Below are positions 24,336 through 35,992 of a stretch of DNA of 64,000 nucleotides, in pieces (position 1 is the first letter of the stretch; each line of letters opens with the position of its first letter). The stretch lies in the NCBI GenBank assembly GCA_036250195.1, contig JAVHZZ010000001.1, positions 397,422,117-397,486,116 of the forward strand. The letters are read 5' to 3'. The notes beneath the pieces are model-generated. The model did not search any database. It was not told the DNA's origin and worked only from the letters and a program-made list of their open reading frames with translations. This stretch comes from Mixophyes australis (taxonomy: Eukaryota; Chordata; Amphibia; Anura; Limnodynastidae). Position numbers and translations under genes: made by a program.

Positions 24336-25950
24336 GTGAAAAGGTAGGATATGTAAAGATGGGGAGGGGGGCTTTGTAGGTGAGGGTGAGGAGTTTGAAA
24401 TGGAATCTAGGGAATATGGAACCAAAATAGTGATTATCAGAGATTGGAGGCAGAGCAGCAAGAAAGGAAAATCGGCAGCATTGAGGATAGATTGAAGTGG
24501 GAAGAGGCGGGTGAGAGGGAGACCAGACAGGAAGGGGTTGCAGTAGTCAAGGCAAGAGAAATGAGAAAGTGGATTAGAGTTTTGTGAATTCAAGGATGAG
24601 GAAGGGTCTAAACCTGATGATGTTGGACGTGGACCAGGAGAGAACAGTGTCATGAAGGCCAAGGGAGTGAAGGGTGTACAGGAGGAAGAAACGAAAGCCA
24701 AATTGGAGTGAAGGAGGTAGTAAGAGGAGAAAAAGCTAAGGGAGTTGTAGACAAGCTGCTTGAGTAATTTGGAGGTGGAGGGGAGGAGAAGGATAGGGAG
24801 GTAGAAAGAGAGACTTGACCAAGGGGGTTTTTAAGGATGGATGAGACAAGAACATATTTAAAGGAAGAGGGAAAGGTGCAAGTGGAGAGGGACAAATTGA
24901 AGAGGTGGACAAGGTGAAGCAGGCAGTGGGAGAGAGGAAGTGGAGAAACTGAGATGGAATATGATGGGACAGGTAAAGGGAGAAGATACAAAAAGTGTTT
25001 TCCTCAACCCCAGAGATGGGGGGGGAGAGAGAATATAGTGGGCTTGTTTGTCGGAGGGTGAGAGTAAGACGGGGGGGGGGGGGGGCTGACAGGATATTTC
25101 TTGACAGATGGTGACAATTTTGGAAATTAAGTGGGTGGCTAAGTCTTGGAAGGAGGGGGAGGGCAGAGGAGGGAGTTGAGGGTGACAACGAAGCAACAGG
25201 GATTGTAAGAGAGAAGAAATAAGAGACTTGGAGGCAGATTTAATTTTTTAAAACAATCGCTGCATTTGTCCCGGAGCAGCCGCAAGACACTACGCAGCAA
25301 TTTTTTTTTTCTGAAATATCCGCTCACTTTTGCTCACGTCTCATAGATTGGCAAGCAAATTTTGAGTGTTACTTTTACCTTGTAATCGGTAAAAATGTGC
25401 AGGTGTGATTTACTTAAAGTAGAATTGCTTAGAGAGAGAGAGAGAAGAAGGTGTAGAGCTGTAGTATGAAAGAATGAATGAAGGTGTATCAGGCAAAGAC
25501 ATAGATGCCCATTATTAGGACAAGACATGATGCGGGACAAGGGACACATGATAAAAGGAGGAGGCAAAGTAACTGGAGAGATTGCTGAAGTGTGGCAGAA
25601 TGTGGAGGATGCAGGGAGAATAAGAAAAGAAAGAGGTTCAGGCTTAAGATAGGATGGAGAGGAAGAAGATGCTCTATCAATTGAACTGCGAGAGGGAAAG
25701 AAGGGTGAGGTGTACTGCAGAAAAAGCCTCAAGGCAGAAGGATGAAGCAGGAGTTAGGGGTGAAAGGGATTGGGAAGCAAAAAAAAAAGTCAACCTGTAG
25801 TGAAATGCATACTCTGTGATATATGGGGAGCCTTGAGTAAGCCACAGTGGGAGTGTGTGCCAAGTCTTGCGATCCAGTCTGGGGGTATCCAACTAACAGC
25901 CTAGTGGTACAGTAACTGGGACAAATCACATGAATGGCATCAAGTGAGGG
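24336..25950 (-). pseudogene. Decayed L2-like LINE (reverse transcriptase region)
   Basis: The minus strand carries a broken LINE open reading frame. Near 24480-24560 it reads LDYCNPFLSGLPLTRL, then PLQSILNAA, which parallels the same segment of the L2 copy at 52.9-53.0 kb. Farther along come several long but proline- and serine-rich frames in different phases, as expected from a frame broken by indels. It continues the fragment left of the solo LTR, so the LINE was in place before the LTR inserted. A poly-G run lies near 25070-25084. Confidence 0.7.
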
Positions 25951-26630
25951 ATGACTTCAAGACTCCCTTGGCGCTCAGAGCCACAGACTGGATGGGAAGT
26001 TCAGGAGGCAAGTGCAGGTGTGTCACGAGGGACAAGGAGTTAGGTATATATAAAGTGGTGAAGTATGAAGGGATAGTAGCCGCATGTGTTACTTTGTTGA
26101 CCTGTCTTTAAACATTTTTTTTTCTCCAACACCCACCAGCAAGGGGTGTTGGGAGGAGTCTTAATACCACAGGAATTTTTTTTTCTGGGAAGTAGGGAAC
26201 CCACAATTGTTTTGCAGACCCGATTCTCCTAGAGAATTCAGCCTTGTGCTGGACAGGCTATGTGTCATTATAACAAGTGAACCCCACTTTGCAGGTTTCC
26301 CTGTTATAGTGTCACCAGCCCAGTAACAACCTTTATTTTTTCACACTAGCAATGTTTCTGCTGATAATCCTCATCAGCAGCACAATTCATTGCACTGGTC
26401 CTTCAGCAGCCACAATAGTTGCGGCTCTTGACAGGCATATATGCATCTTTGTCCACACGTGACTCATCCCGTTTGCGTGAACATGCTTTTACTGTACTCT
26501 CCAAGCAAGTGTAAGATGCATCCGAATATGCATGTACTTAGGAATATGCATTTTTTTGTGCACATATGCAATACGGAAATGGGTATTTTATACTAGCAAA
26601 CCGCCTGTAAGATTGACTTTATATCAGCCT
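25951..26630. other. Stretch without a recognisable gene
   Basis: Contains a small hairpin, CCAACACCCACC..GGGGTGTTGGG (about 26128-26156). Nothing else is recognised. Confidence 0.4.
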
Positions 26631-26636
26631 CCAACA

Positions 26637-26803
26637 GCGGAGGGCTGGCAAATTTTAGTCTGGGGGAAAGACTCAACTCAGCAGCCTATTAGGAGCATTT
26701 TAAAGGGAAAAAATGCAGGTGATCCAGGCCAAGGTAGCCCACTATTGAACCGGCCCAGGGGCGCAGATGTCCCCCAGTACAGCCTGCCCCTGTCCTCCAA
26801 GCT
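26637..26803 (+). repeat. Dispersed repeat, copy 1 (partner at 63.1 kb)
   Basis: GAGGGCTGGCAAATTTTAG followed by GGGGGAAAGACTC and a TTTTAAAGGGAAAAAATGC block is found again at 63092-63263 in the same orientation, with similar spacing to the end of the match. Class unknown. Confidence 0.7.
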
Positions 26804-26814
26804 TTAAAACAATC

Positions 26815-26985
26815 CCTCAAAATGCATCTTTTCAGTCAGACATATAACTGGATTTCATAATAACTGGCTCCACTCACCTGATAGAACCGGCTCATTCTGC
26901 AATCTGATTTACAATGAACTCTGTCACATATTGTTTCTATCCATTTTCCTTTAGATGGTATGCTTTCTGTGCAGGGTTCCCATGC
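26815..26985 (+). repeat. L2-like LINE remnant, first part
   Basis: AAAATGCATCTTTTCAGTCAG and the following TTTAGATGGTATGCTTTCTGTG resemble the LINE end; the tail itself appears again at 27235-27330 after an unrelated stretch of about 250 bases. Confidence 0.45.
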
Positions 26986-27234
26986 TTAAGGAAAAATTGA
27001 ACTGCTATCGATGTTCCACCAGACATCATCATGATGTCCAGCTGCACACGTTGTTGGCCGCGCACATTGCCAGCCACCTCCTCCTCATGTCCTTATGGGA
27101 AACAAGGGAAAATGAGTTAAGATTTATGAAAAGACTCAGCTGTGATGTGTCTCTTTGGACTGTTCCGGAAATGCACTGCAGCTCCTCCCACCAAATTGGA
27201 ATCCTTATTTGGCATATTTGTGCTTATGTTAAAG

Positions 27235-27330
27235 TCATATACTTGTTATAATGCCTTGTATGTATTACTTATTCTGTACAGCACTGCAGAAAATGTTAGC
27301 ACTTTATACATAATTTATGGAAAGTTTTTC
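27235..27330 (+). repeat. L2-like LINE remnant, 3' tail
   Basis: TGTATGTATTACTTATTCTGTACAGCACTGCAGAA followed by TTAGCACTTTATACATAATT is the degenerate 3' tail of the L2 family. Confidence 0.5.
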
Positions 27331-28760
27331 TGTTAAACAGCTCTATCAGTACAGAGTAGTAACAGGTTACAACAGCGTAAATAATATAACAACAGATTTG
27401 TTAGTAAAACATTTTTTATTTCAAAATATAAACACTATATTATGTATCTTGTACCTCTAATCAATCATTCATCAGTCCTGTGTTGCCTCATTATTATTAT
27501 TTTCTTATGGGCTATACCAGTCACTGATGTGGGAGGGGACCGTTTTCAGGGCCTCCTGAAGCCCATGTAGCTGGGTATATGTGTGAATATAATCAGTACA
27601 AAGGGAAAATCCTCACTTTAGATATGGATTTAAATAAAATTAATAAAGTGGATTTGTTATATCAGCCTCACATGGACACGTTTAAAAATAGTTGAAAAAG
27701 TTCGAGAAAGAGAGTTCAAAATGTTGATATACTGTCAATAAAACCACTTAATTCATGATAGACACTGCTGAATACAAACAAAATGTAGCTAAAATCAAAT
27801 AGGAGACAGACATATACAGGAGGTGAAGTACCTCTTAGATTATCCAGTCAGAGAGCACTTGCTCTACAAAAGAGTCACTTTCTGCCTGGTACGTACCTGC
27901 TTCTTCCCTTTCACACCCATATGCGTTCACATACAGATACACGCTAGAATAGGCAGGGGGGTCAACAGGAGCAGAGAGTATGACAATCTCAATGTCTATA
28001 ATGTTGCACACTCACTTTTGGACTGCAAGTCCATCATGAGGACAGTCTTTCACTTCATCTGGGGCTACAAAATGGACAGAGTGAAGTGAAGTGAAGTCTA
28101 CAATGAGCCCCACATAGGTGGTGGGAAAGGGATACCAGACATCCCCACCATACTGCGAGCCTTCTCTGTTTGTAGCTGTATCTGCAGGACTTTGAATGAA
28201 AAGAACACTTGCTCTGCTGGAAAGTCCATGGGCCTGATTCATTAGCCCTCCGATCTTCTTTTTCCTCATCTTAAGTTGGGATGAGTACTTTAAGAAGAAA
28301 CAGGGAAGATAAGAAATTGGCAATTCAATAAGGAACGGAAAGTTGAAAAACACACCCACCTTCAGTCCTTTACGCAATGGAACATAAGAAGAAACAGATC
28401 TTAAGCATCTTCTTAACTTCCGCTTCTTAATTTAAGATAAGAAAGTGTTCCGTAACAGCAAATGTAGGAGGTGCTAAGAGTGTGATTACAAATGTAAAAA
28501 CACACTTGGGAGTGTATTATGCAGCACAGTTGTAATCTAATTATTAGTTGTCACACTTACATGTTTATGGAACCTGGGAGAAATCATTTTGAATTGTTTT
28601 AAATGAGATAAATTAACACACTTTCTTAATCTCCTACATGAAAGATCGTGTAAAAAGTTTGATTACAACTAAGAAGGTGGATGCAGGTTAATCTCATAAT
28701 AATTCGCAAGCATAAAAAAACATGCATATGAAAATAAAACATAATGTATACGAAAATAGG
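27331..28760. other. Stretch without a recognisable gene
   Basis: Unique-looking DNA. A purine-rich, partly palindromic block around 28250-28440 (CTTCTT/AAGAAG runs) may be an old MITE, but I cannot delimit it. Confidence 0.35.
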
Positions 28761-28769
28761 ACTTTGGTC

Positions 28770-28850
28770 TCACAACACTGGCGTCATGAGTTCAAATACC
28801 AAACATGGCCTTAGCATCTGTATGCAGCTTGCAGCCGTGAATCATTAAGG
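28770..28850 (+). repeat. Fragment of tRNA-derived SINE
   Basis: GTCATGAGTTCAAATACCAAACATGGCC matches the B-box region of the SINE at 44383-44780, with several changes. Confidence 0.5.
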
Positions 28851-29340
28851 AAACCAGCACAACAGGGGCTTTGGCCAAACCAGGCTTTTTTTTTAACCCA
28901 ATTGCAAGTTGTACAATTAGGATACAATTTAGGTAAAGTAATGTAATGGTTTGTTTTTAGGTAACGCACAAACACTTATTAGCTTCATTTTCACTCTGTC
29001 GTTCAAATGTGATCTACTACGTGCTCTACCACAATGATAAATCTGTCCTCCTATTTTAGATGTATCTCCCCCTCCAATGCCACTTTCTTAGGGCAAGGCG
29101 CATTTTTGGTTTATTACAATGTTTTACTTTCAAAAAGAATGATGGCCCACAGGTCACATTCACATCATTCTGTGGATCCATATGAATGGCCTAAGAATCA
29201 GAAGAGAGTGGCTTCATTTTTAGGGCTCTTTCTTAGACTAAAATGGAACATTTTATGGAATCCTTGTTTTTTCACCATCTACGGCTTGTATGTGTTATGT
29301 TATGTACTCACCTTAACAAAACTTCAATGCAGGCCACAGT

Positions 29341-29480
29341 CGACCAGCACAGTGGTTTAGTTGCTCACACTACTGCATTACTGCACTGTGGTCATGAGTT
29401 CAATTCCCAAACATTCCTTTATATGTGTTCACTTTGTATGAACTCTTCCATATTTGTGTGGGTATACTTTGACATTGGAA
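29341..29480 (+). repeat. Diverged tRNA-derived SINE head
   Basis: It begins CAGCACAGTGGTTTAG (A-box part) and continues GTCATGAGTTCAATTCCCAAAC (B-box part), with a TTGTGTGGGTAT block where the better copy has TTTGCGTGGGTTT. The remaining body is absent. Confidence 0.6.
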
Positions 29481-29836
29481 GTTGATGTACGGTATGTTTC
29501 TTTCCAATTTTAAGCTTAACTCATATTATATTTGGCATTTACCTACCGCTTCAATGCCAGATGGTTTTCTGAAGGTGTTAATTTCATTTGTCATTTGGCA
29601 TATACCTTGCTTAATGATTTAGGCCCCAAAGGCACCTTATGTTTCTGATATTACTACGAATGGATTACCTTTTGGAGGGCTGGTGGTGTTGTTGTGAAAT
29701 GCAATTAGCATCTGCCAACCTTACCTTGTTTTCTTCATCTCCTGCTTGTATGGCTTATCTGGGTGGAGTTAATGTTCTACCCATTTTTGTTTTTTTAATT
29801 TCCTCTATCAACTCCATTTGACTTAATCAATCAATA
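29481..29836. other. Stretch without a recognisable gene
   Basis: Unique DNA up to the next element; its last five bases (CAATA) are duplicated on the other side of that element. Confidence 0.4.
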
Positions 29837-30657
29837 CAGGGGCAAATGCAGGATTCGAGGAGGGGGGTTTCCACGCCACAATGCAAGTGGGCGTGTCCAG
29901 TATGTGTAGGGGCGTGGCTACAAACACACAGATACGTAAACTGTCCCATACACAGACAAGCACAGACACACACGATCAAACATGTAAGCTGTCACATACA
30001 CACACATACATAAACACACACATACATAAACACACAGGATCTAACACACAGATATGTAAGCTGTCACATACACACACATACATAAACACACACAATCATA
30101 AAAACACAGATATGTAAGCTGTCACATACACACATATACATAAACACACTGGATCAAACACACAGACATGTACACTGTCATATACACACATATACATAAA
30201 CACACAGGATCAAACACACAGATATGTAAGCTGTCATATACACACATATACATAAACACACTGGATCAAACACACAGACATGTACACTGTCATATACACA
30301 CACATACATAAAAACACTGGATCAAACACACAGACATGTACACTGTCATATACACAGATAAGCACAGACACACACAAACACACAGGATCAAACACACTGA
30401 CAAACACAGACTCACACACACATTCTTACCTTCTTCTGCTGCCTCCTGCATAACACCCATGCTGGCTGTGTGGGAGGAAGGGGCAGGGTCAATCTGCCAG
30501 CAGAGAGCTGTGCTCACACAGCAGGGAACTGACTGGGAGAGGATTACAAGCAGTAGTGGCTGGTCCCGGGAGAGGGGCCAGCCACTGTAAGCATATGGCA
30601 CCCCAGGTAGGACAGGGGTTTCTGGGGACTAGGAAACCCCCCCTGGGTGTGCCCCTG
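29837..30657. mobile_element. hAT-like non-autonomous element carrying a minisatellite
   Basis: CAGGGGCA at the left and its complement TGCCCCTG at the right bound the element, and inner GGGGTTTCC/GGAAACCCC blocks also pair. The flanks share CAATA (29832-29836 and 30658-30662). About 500 of the 821 bases are a CA-rich minisatellite. There is no transposase. Confidence 0.65.
29921..30420. repeat. CA-rich minisatellite, unit about 58-60 bp
   Basis: Each unit contains GATATGTAAGCTGTCA or GACATGTACACTGTCA, followed by TATACACACATATACATAAAC and ACTGGATCAAACACACA. About eight irregular units are present, in two sequence variants. Open frames on both strands come from the repeat. Confidence 0.9.
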
Positions 30658-30664
30658 CAATATG

Positions 30665-30765
30665 TGTGTGTTGTTAGACTGTAAGTTCTATTGGGCCAGG
30701 GACTGTGTTCTCTGTACAGCACCTCAGAGTTGCTGGTACCATCATAAATAAATAAAAATTAAGAT
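30665..30765 (+). repeat. L2-like LINE 3' tail
   Basis: AGACTGTAAGTTCTATTGGGC, GGGACTGTGTTCTCTGTACAG and a terminal ATAAATAAATAAA give the canonical tail order. Confidence 0.75.
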
Positions 30766-30769
30766 GTAA

Positions 30770-31650
30770 CGCAAAGGGACCAATGTAAATTAAATATTAA
30801 GTTATGTTGTAAATGTTTATGTATATCTTCATAAGGATAGGCTTCAGTAACGAGCATGTGGATTCCAAGGAAAAGGTTCTTGGTTTCTGCACTGATCACA
30901 ACTGGCAATTAAACAATGTTCACACTGATTAGATGGGGTGCACAGTACAGCGGTTAAGACAGATGTGGTAACTTAAATTTTTCTGGAAGAGAAACACTTA
31001 GCTTTAATTCACTTGTTAATAAGCCACATCATCAGTTTTATTAATATATATATATAATGATTAGTAACAGTCCTTGAAGTACAACATGTATAAAACCTGA
31101 TAACCATCCTCCTATACCCTTGAACCAATCGGCCAGGTACAGCTAAAACTATCCTTCTAGATGAGCATCTCCAGTGTGCTCCTTTAAAAATGTATATTTC
31201 ATGTCTTACTTTTTTGTAAGTGTTCAGCAAACATTTTCTCTGAATCATCTGTGTCATTAGTTAAAAAGGTGCAACCCTGGGCTTCAATTTAAATATTTAG
31301 GGTAAGGCAGTACCCTCCTGTCAGGTAGTCCAATATTAACCTATTGTCTTGTGTAAATGTAATGTGTTGGGCCACAATACTCACAAATACATTTCTGTAT
31401 TGGGTGTAAACCCCTACAGTCATGGGTTGCTCTTTTCTTTATTTGGTTGGGTTAAGCTTTCATATTCACATTTTTCTCATTATGTATAATGATCTCTACA
31501 TTACTATTGGCGTGAGTCTAGTTCTTCCAGACCTAGCTTTCCTTTCTAGACAAGTACACATCTACAACCTACAGCAAAGGAACATAACGTGCAATCAATA
31601 TTCCTCATGCTAATATCAATGAACACCACTCTCTGGTGTCCTTTGGACCT
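30770..31650. other. Stretch without a recognisable gene
   Basis: AT-rich unique DNA with a short TA run (31043-31055). No gene is supported. Confidence 0.4.
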
Positions 31651-31654
31651 TTAA

Positions 31655-32020
31655 ATATTATTATTATTATTATCCTTTATTTATTAGGCGCCACAAGAGT
31701 TCCGCAGCGCCGTACACAGCACATACAGTAGACTAAACAAGGTGACACATTACAAACGGTTAACAAAAAATACCAAAACTTCAGAGACTCCAGGCAGGCT
31801 AATGCAGTAAAGACGGAGCAGAAGAGCAGGTATGGAGAACAGAGGGAAGAGGGCCCTGCTCAAATGAGCTTACATCCTAAGGGAGGGTAGACAGATCTCA
31901 GGCACACAGGGAGCAAGTTGAAGTAAGTGGGGAGAGAACAGGGGGGGCGGGAGGAGAGAGGGGAAGAACAGGTGGAGGAGAGGTTAGGTGGAAATAACTT
32001 GTAGAATACATTTTACTCAG
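31655..32020 (-). repeat. L2-like LINE 3' tail
   Basis: Read on the minus strand it gives GGATGTAAGCTCATTTGAGC, then TGTACGGCGCTGCGGAACTC and TTGTGGCGCCTAATAAATAAA, and ends in (ATAATA)n. It abuts the retroviral remnant to its right. Confidence 0.75.
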
Positions 32021-32029
32021 ACTCCCCTT

Positions 32030-34115
32030 GTCTGAAGATCTTGCAGTGGGCTGCGTGTATTCAGGTGTCATTTCCCTGTACTTCCACTGCCATGGGAGTC
32101 GTCAATAAGACCTGGAAAGGACTCTCATATCTGGGTTCAAGACTCTTCCTGACGTGCTTTGTCACGACCACCCAGTCCCCCGGTTGCAGTTTATGTGTAC
32201 CTGCATCAAAATTTGGGCCTGGAATAGAAGAGAACACTTGACCATGTATTTCAGTTAGTGTTTTCTATAATAAAGCAACATAGTTCAAAGAATCACTATG
32301 TACATGCTGTAGTTGCTATGGAAAATAACAGCCTGATTTGTGTGCTGTGCCAAACTATCTCATTTGGTGCTAAACCTGTGTCTTTAATAGGAGTGTTTCT
32401 TACTGAGTGCAGGACCATAGGTAAACATGAGATCCATGGCAGGCCTATTTCAGCCATTATTTTCTGCATTTTCAATTTCAGAGTACCATTAAGTACCATT
32501 AAGGATCTTCACACATCCCGAACTTTGGGGTCTGTGAGGGGTGTGAAGGGCAGATATGATTCCCATGTCTTTTAACAGTTCCTGGAATCCTTGCCCTGTA
32601 AAGTGTGTCCCTCTGTCACTTTCAATGACCTCTGGTATCCCATATCAGCAGATTACCTCCCTCGTAATTTTCTTGGCTACTGCTTTAGCATTTGCTTTCC
32701 TATACAGCCATGCTTCCAGTCAGTGACTAAAGAAGTCGACACAGACTAGCACATTCTCAAAGCCCGAGCATTTGGAAAGTTGTATAAAGTCTATCTGTAT
32801 CCTTTATAGGGATACTATGTCTGGGGTGTGCTTTTCCATGGGACAGACTCACCCGGGTTATTCTGTGCATAGATTAGGCATCCTGCCACTAACGCCTGTG
32901 CAGCTTGGGCAAACCCTGGTGCTATCCATAACCTGTTAGTGAGTACAACCATAGCATCTTTCCCCAGATGTCTCTGTGTGTGTCTTCACCTTCAACACTG
33001 AACGTTTGGAGGCAGCTGGAATGCGGTGAACAGTGCCCTGGTATGTTCAGCATGTTGATTGGTTTGCTTGCTGAACCCATAAAGTCCCTACTTTTCTATA
33101 TAGGGCCATAATCATGCACAATTACAAACGCATAACTTGAATCAGTGTAAATATTTACTCTTTCTGACTGTCCTTCTGCATATATGCATGCAAGTGTCAG
33201 GACCTTCAGTTCAGCTTCTTGCGCTGACATGTGACTCGGTAGAGTCTGTTGAATCACTATTTCTGTGTGTGTGGTTACAGCACAAACTGTATAAGAAACA
33301 CCATCTATGTGGTAGCGTAAGATGTCTGCATTTGATAGCGGTGTATCTTTAATGTCGGATAAAACCAAAGATACTTGTCTCATTAGTTCTACACAATCAT
33401 ATTCCGAAAAATTTTGTGTTTGCATTTTTTTTTCTTCCTGTTCAGGCTGGGATGGGATTCCCCCAAATCCCTAGCGAAGCCCCAATATATACAAGTACTT
33501 CTCCCATTTTTTTGAAACTTGCTGCAATAAGGCAGCAGGATTCAACATTGTGCACCACTTAAGTGTAACATTACAGGCAGTTAGCAGTGCTACTTCATAT
33601 TTGGTAAGTCTGGCTGCTGAGAAGTGTTTTGTGCTTGATTTAAAATTTCTGTTATTGCATGTGGCACCATTAGGGTTACTGGGTGCCCTAGCACAATATC
33701 TGTACTTTTTTACAAAACACTATGGCTGCTGCAGACACTGCTTTTAACACAAGTAGGTGCTGCTCGTATGACTGGGTCTAATCAGGGGCAGGGGGGCAGC
33801 TCAGTCCAACCGCTGTTAGGGTCGGATACCCCCCCCCCCCCCCCCCCTCTCCGGTGCAATATTTCTTATTTATTTTCTTCGGCCGCATCACATGACATGT
33901 GATGAGGCCGCATCAGCGCACAGGCGGCCGCATCACGTGACACGCGATGCGGCCGCTGGGCTTAAACGTGCCAGCCCGCGCCTGGGTCTAATTGTGCAAA
34001 GTAGTATGCAAGTGACCTTAGCTTGCGACCATGTATCTGTGTCAGTACTCCTTGTGCATGTGCACTGACTTCATGACAAAATAATGTGAAAGGCTTGTCA
34101 TAATCTGGCATAAGT
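32030..34115 (-). pseudogene. Endogenous retrovirus pol remnant (RT connection, RNase H, integrase)
   Basis: Minus-strand reading in several frames gives, from right to left, the end of reverse transcriptase with the connection domain (34.1-33.5 kb), an RNase H domain in one open frame (33425-33096) with the YTDSSYAF active-site block, an integrase core (32.8-32.3 kb) with a DSVRNTP-like block in place of the usual SIRNTP (HSVRNTP here), and the integrase C-terminal domain (32.24-32.03 kb) with its PGDWV-type start. The best match is to gamma/epsilon-like (class I) retroviruses. Stops and frameshifts occur throughout, and a separate insertion cuts it at 33.78-33.97 kb. No env is seen to the left, where an L2 tail begins. 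It is clearly non-functional. Confidence 0.85.
33781..33973. mobile_element. Short GC-rich insertion with 11-bp target duplication
   Basis: CTGGGTCTAAT occurs on both sides (33770-33780 and 33974-33984 approximately) and interrupts the retroviral frame. The insert has a poly-C run of about 20 bases and inverted repeats of GCGGCCGCATC around a CACGTGACA core. It has no coding capacity and no poly(A) tail. The long target duplication suggests retroposition, but the class is unknown. Confidence 0.65.
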
Positions 34116-34199
34116 CAGTGCTGGCGCTGAAGTTACTTCAGCTTAAAACTGGTTAAACATTTGGTTCTGCTCAGAGGAGAGTATAAATGGCTTGCTATT

Positions 34200-34860
34200 A
34201 TCCAAAAGTGCTAATGCAAGAGCACAAATAATAGCTCTTAAAGTCTTAAGGCTTTTTTTCATTTATGTACTAACATTGAATTCCCATCAATACATAACCA
34301 TGCCCATCATATAAAGAGGTATTTACAGTATATGATGATTATAGCACAGTAAATAAGTGAATGTCTATTATGAGGATAAAAATAAAAACCTTTTGTTATC
34401 TGCCATAATTTAACATTACATTGCATTACTTTCTTTCAAACCATCTGATATAAAATTTGGTTAAAAAAAGCAAAAACAAACCCAAACACTATTTCATATT
34501 CAACTATGTTAGTCCATTTCTCCTTTTCTCTTTAAAAACACAGAAGTCATTACTCAGCAGAGTCTACATTATTTAAATCCTTCATTAGTTTCTACTTATG
34601 TTTGTTGTGGCTGTGGACCAAAGCATATGGCAAACTTCTATTCATTGGAAGTTGGATAAATTCAATCTGGATTGCCTAAAGGGTCTTTGTAGCTGGAGAC
34701 CTTCTGTGAAGAAAAAAACGTTTGCATAGAGATTAACATTTATTCATTAGGGATTACAGTAACTGTCATTCATTCACATCTCCCAATTAGTGTGTGTTAT
34801 TGCATGTAACACGCTTGTACACCATTTTCAGATGACCAGTAAAACATTTTTGTGCAGTGA
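34200..34860. other. Stretch without a recognisable gene
   Basis: AT-rich DNA between the pol remnant and the next frame. It may be retroviral sequence too decayed to recognise. Confidence 0.35.
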
Positions 34861-34867
34861 ACAGCTA

Positions 34868-35092
34868 CTAATAAGACACCTGTTTACGTGTTTCTCTGTG
34901 TAGTTTAACTGTGACTCTATGCGTTTCATGCCATGAAAATATGATTTCCTCAAAGCGGCAGTCCCTAATCTCACAAACAGGGAATGTCAAAGTGATGTGA
35001 CCTGGGCGAGGCTTCAAAGCCACTTCTTTCTCATCATCGCCTAGTACAGCCCCCTTTAATGACTCTAATATGTTTTCCGGGTTTCCAAACAT
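34868..35092 (-). CDS. Hypothetical minus-strand reading frame, possible exon
   Basis: A frame of 74 codons reads as a compact, mixed-composition protein, with PGHITLTFPV and FSWHETHRVTV inside it. Near its end AAACAG/GTGTCT could be a donor, and 190 bases on there is an acceptor-like TTTTTTTCTTCACAG (about 34708-34722, minus strand) followed by 13 open codons. To the right, a second open frame overlaps in another phase (about 35182-35050). I do not recognise the family. It may be an exon of an unknown gene or part of the decayed retrovirus around it. Confidence 0.2.
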   Translation of the reverse strand: MFGNPENILESLKGAVLGDDEKEVALKPRPGHITLTFPVCEIRDCRFEEIIFSWHETHRVTVKLHRETRKQVSY

Positions 35093-35570
35093 TCAATCTG
35101 TAATCTTGGTTCCAGGCTTTCAGCCATTTGAAAACAACACTGCTTCTCTCATAAATCAGAGTACTCTCGTTAGACACCTGTCGAAGTCAGCAAATTGGAT
35201 AAAGTCATTTCAATTAATATCGAGCAAACTTGATTGTCTTTGTCTGAAATTATGCGTAGAGCACGGTACGGCGTAAAAGGGCGTATCCAGCCGCAACCCG
35301 TGGCAATAAACAGTTTCTACACTTTTACACACATTCGCACAAACATAAACATTTGTAAATAGTACACATTAATTGTAGTTGCAACACAGTCATTTATGTC
35401 GAAATATAATAGAATTCATGTTTAATAAAGAAGGTATATGCATACTAGTGAAACCTATGGTTCAGGTTAAGGGAAATGTGTCATGTTTGATATCATATTA
35501 ATCCCCTTTACATCAGCAGCTGTCCGGTGCATTCGGCGAAGAGATTGCACATTGCATACTCTAGTTATTG
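35093..35570. other. Stretch without a recognisable gene
   Basis: Unique-looking DNA, no call. Confidence 0.35.
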
Positions 35571-35992
35571 ATGTTAGGGAATAAACCTTTAATATGATTC
35601 TGACTGTAAAATGCTAATAGACTGGTTGTAATTGGAGTTATGGCGGGAAGAACAGAGCTCATCGACCGGGAGAGATGACCCCTACCTTTGGATTCCTTAG
35701 ATTAAACCAGCCTATGATCTACAACCCCCTGGACCTTCCTTAAACCTGGACCAATAGAAACAAGCCACATCATCTGCATTGTATTACTGTATTTCTGTTT
35801 GCATATAAGCATGAGCCTCACATCCAGTGAACAGACTTCTTGTCCACAGACTTCAGGATTGAATGACTGTTCGCTGGATCCAGAGCGCCTGCGATAAGTA
35901 ACGGCTGTACTTATTATTATTTCGCTTGAATTATTCTGCTACTCTTTGAGAATAAATATTTGTGCGTTGGAAACACAAATCGAGATTCGACA
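35571..35992 (+). mobile_element. Retroviral-type LTR, plus orientation (edges approximate)
   Basis: The order TGTTAGGG start, TATAAGCATGAGCC promoter-like box (about 35805), then GAGAATAAATATTTGTGCG with a poly(A) signal (about 35948), and an ATTCGACA end is that of a solo LTR. The orientation is opposite to that of the pol remnant, so it belongs to another insertion. I could not find an exact target duplication, so the ends are uncertain. Confidence 0.5.

Noticed and set aside
24231..24701. 156-codon minus-strand frame as one protein
   Set aside because: Its first part is L2 sequence and its last part is the inserted solo LTR.
24736..25327. Proline- and serine-rich minus-strand frames
   Set aside because: They are fragments of a decayed L2-like LINE in low-complexity purine-rich DNA, not separate genes.
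30234..30601. Cysteine-valine-rich minus-strand frames
   Set aside because: Products of the CA-rich minisatellite.
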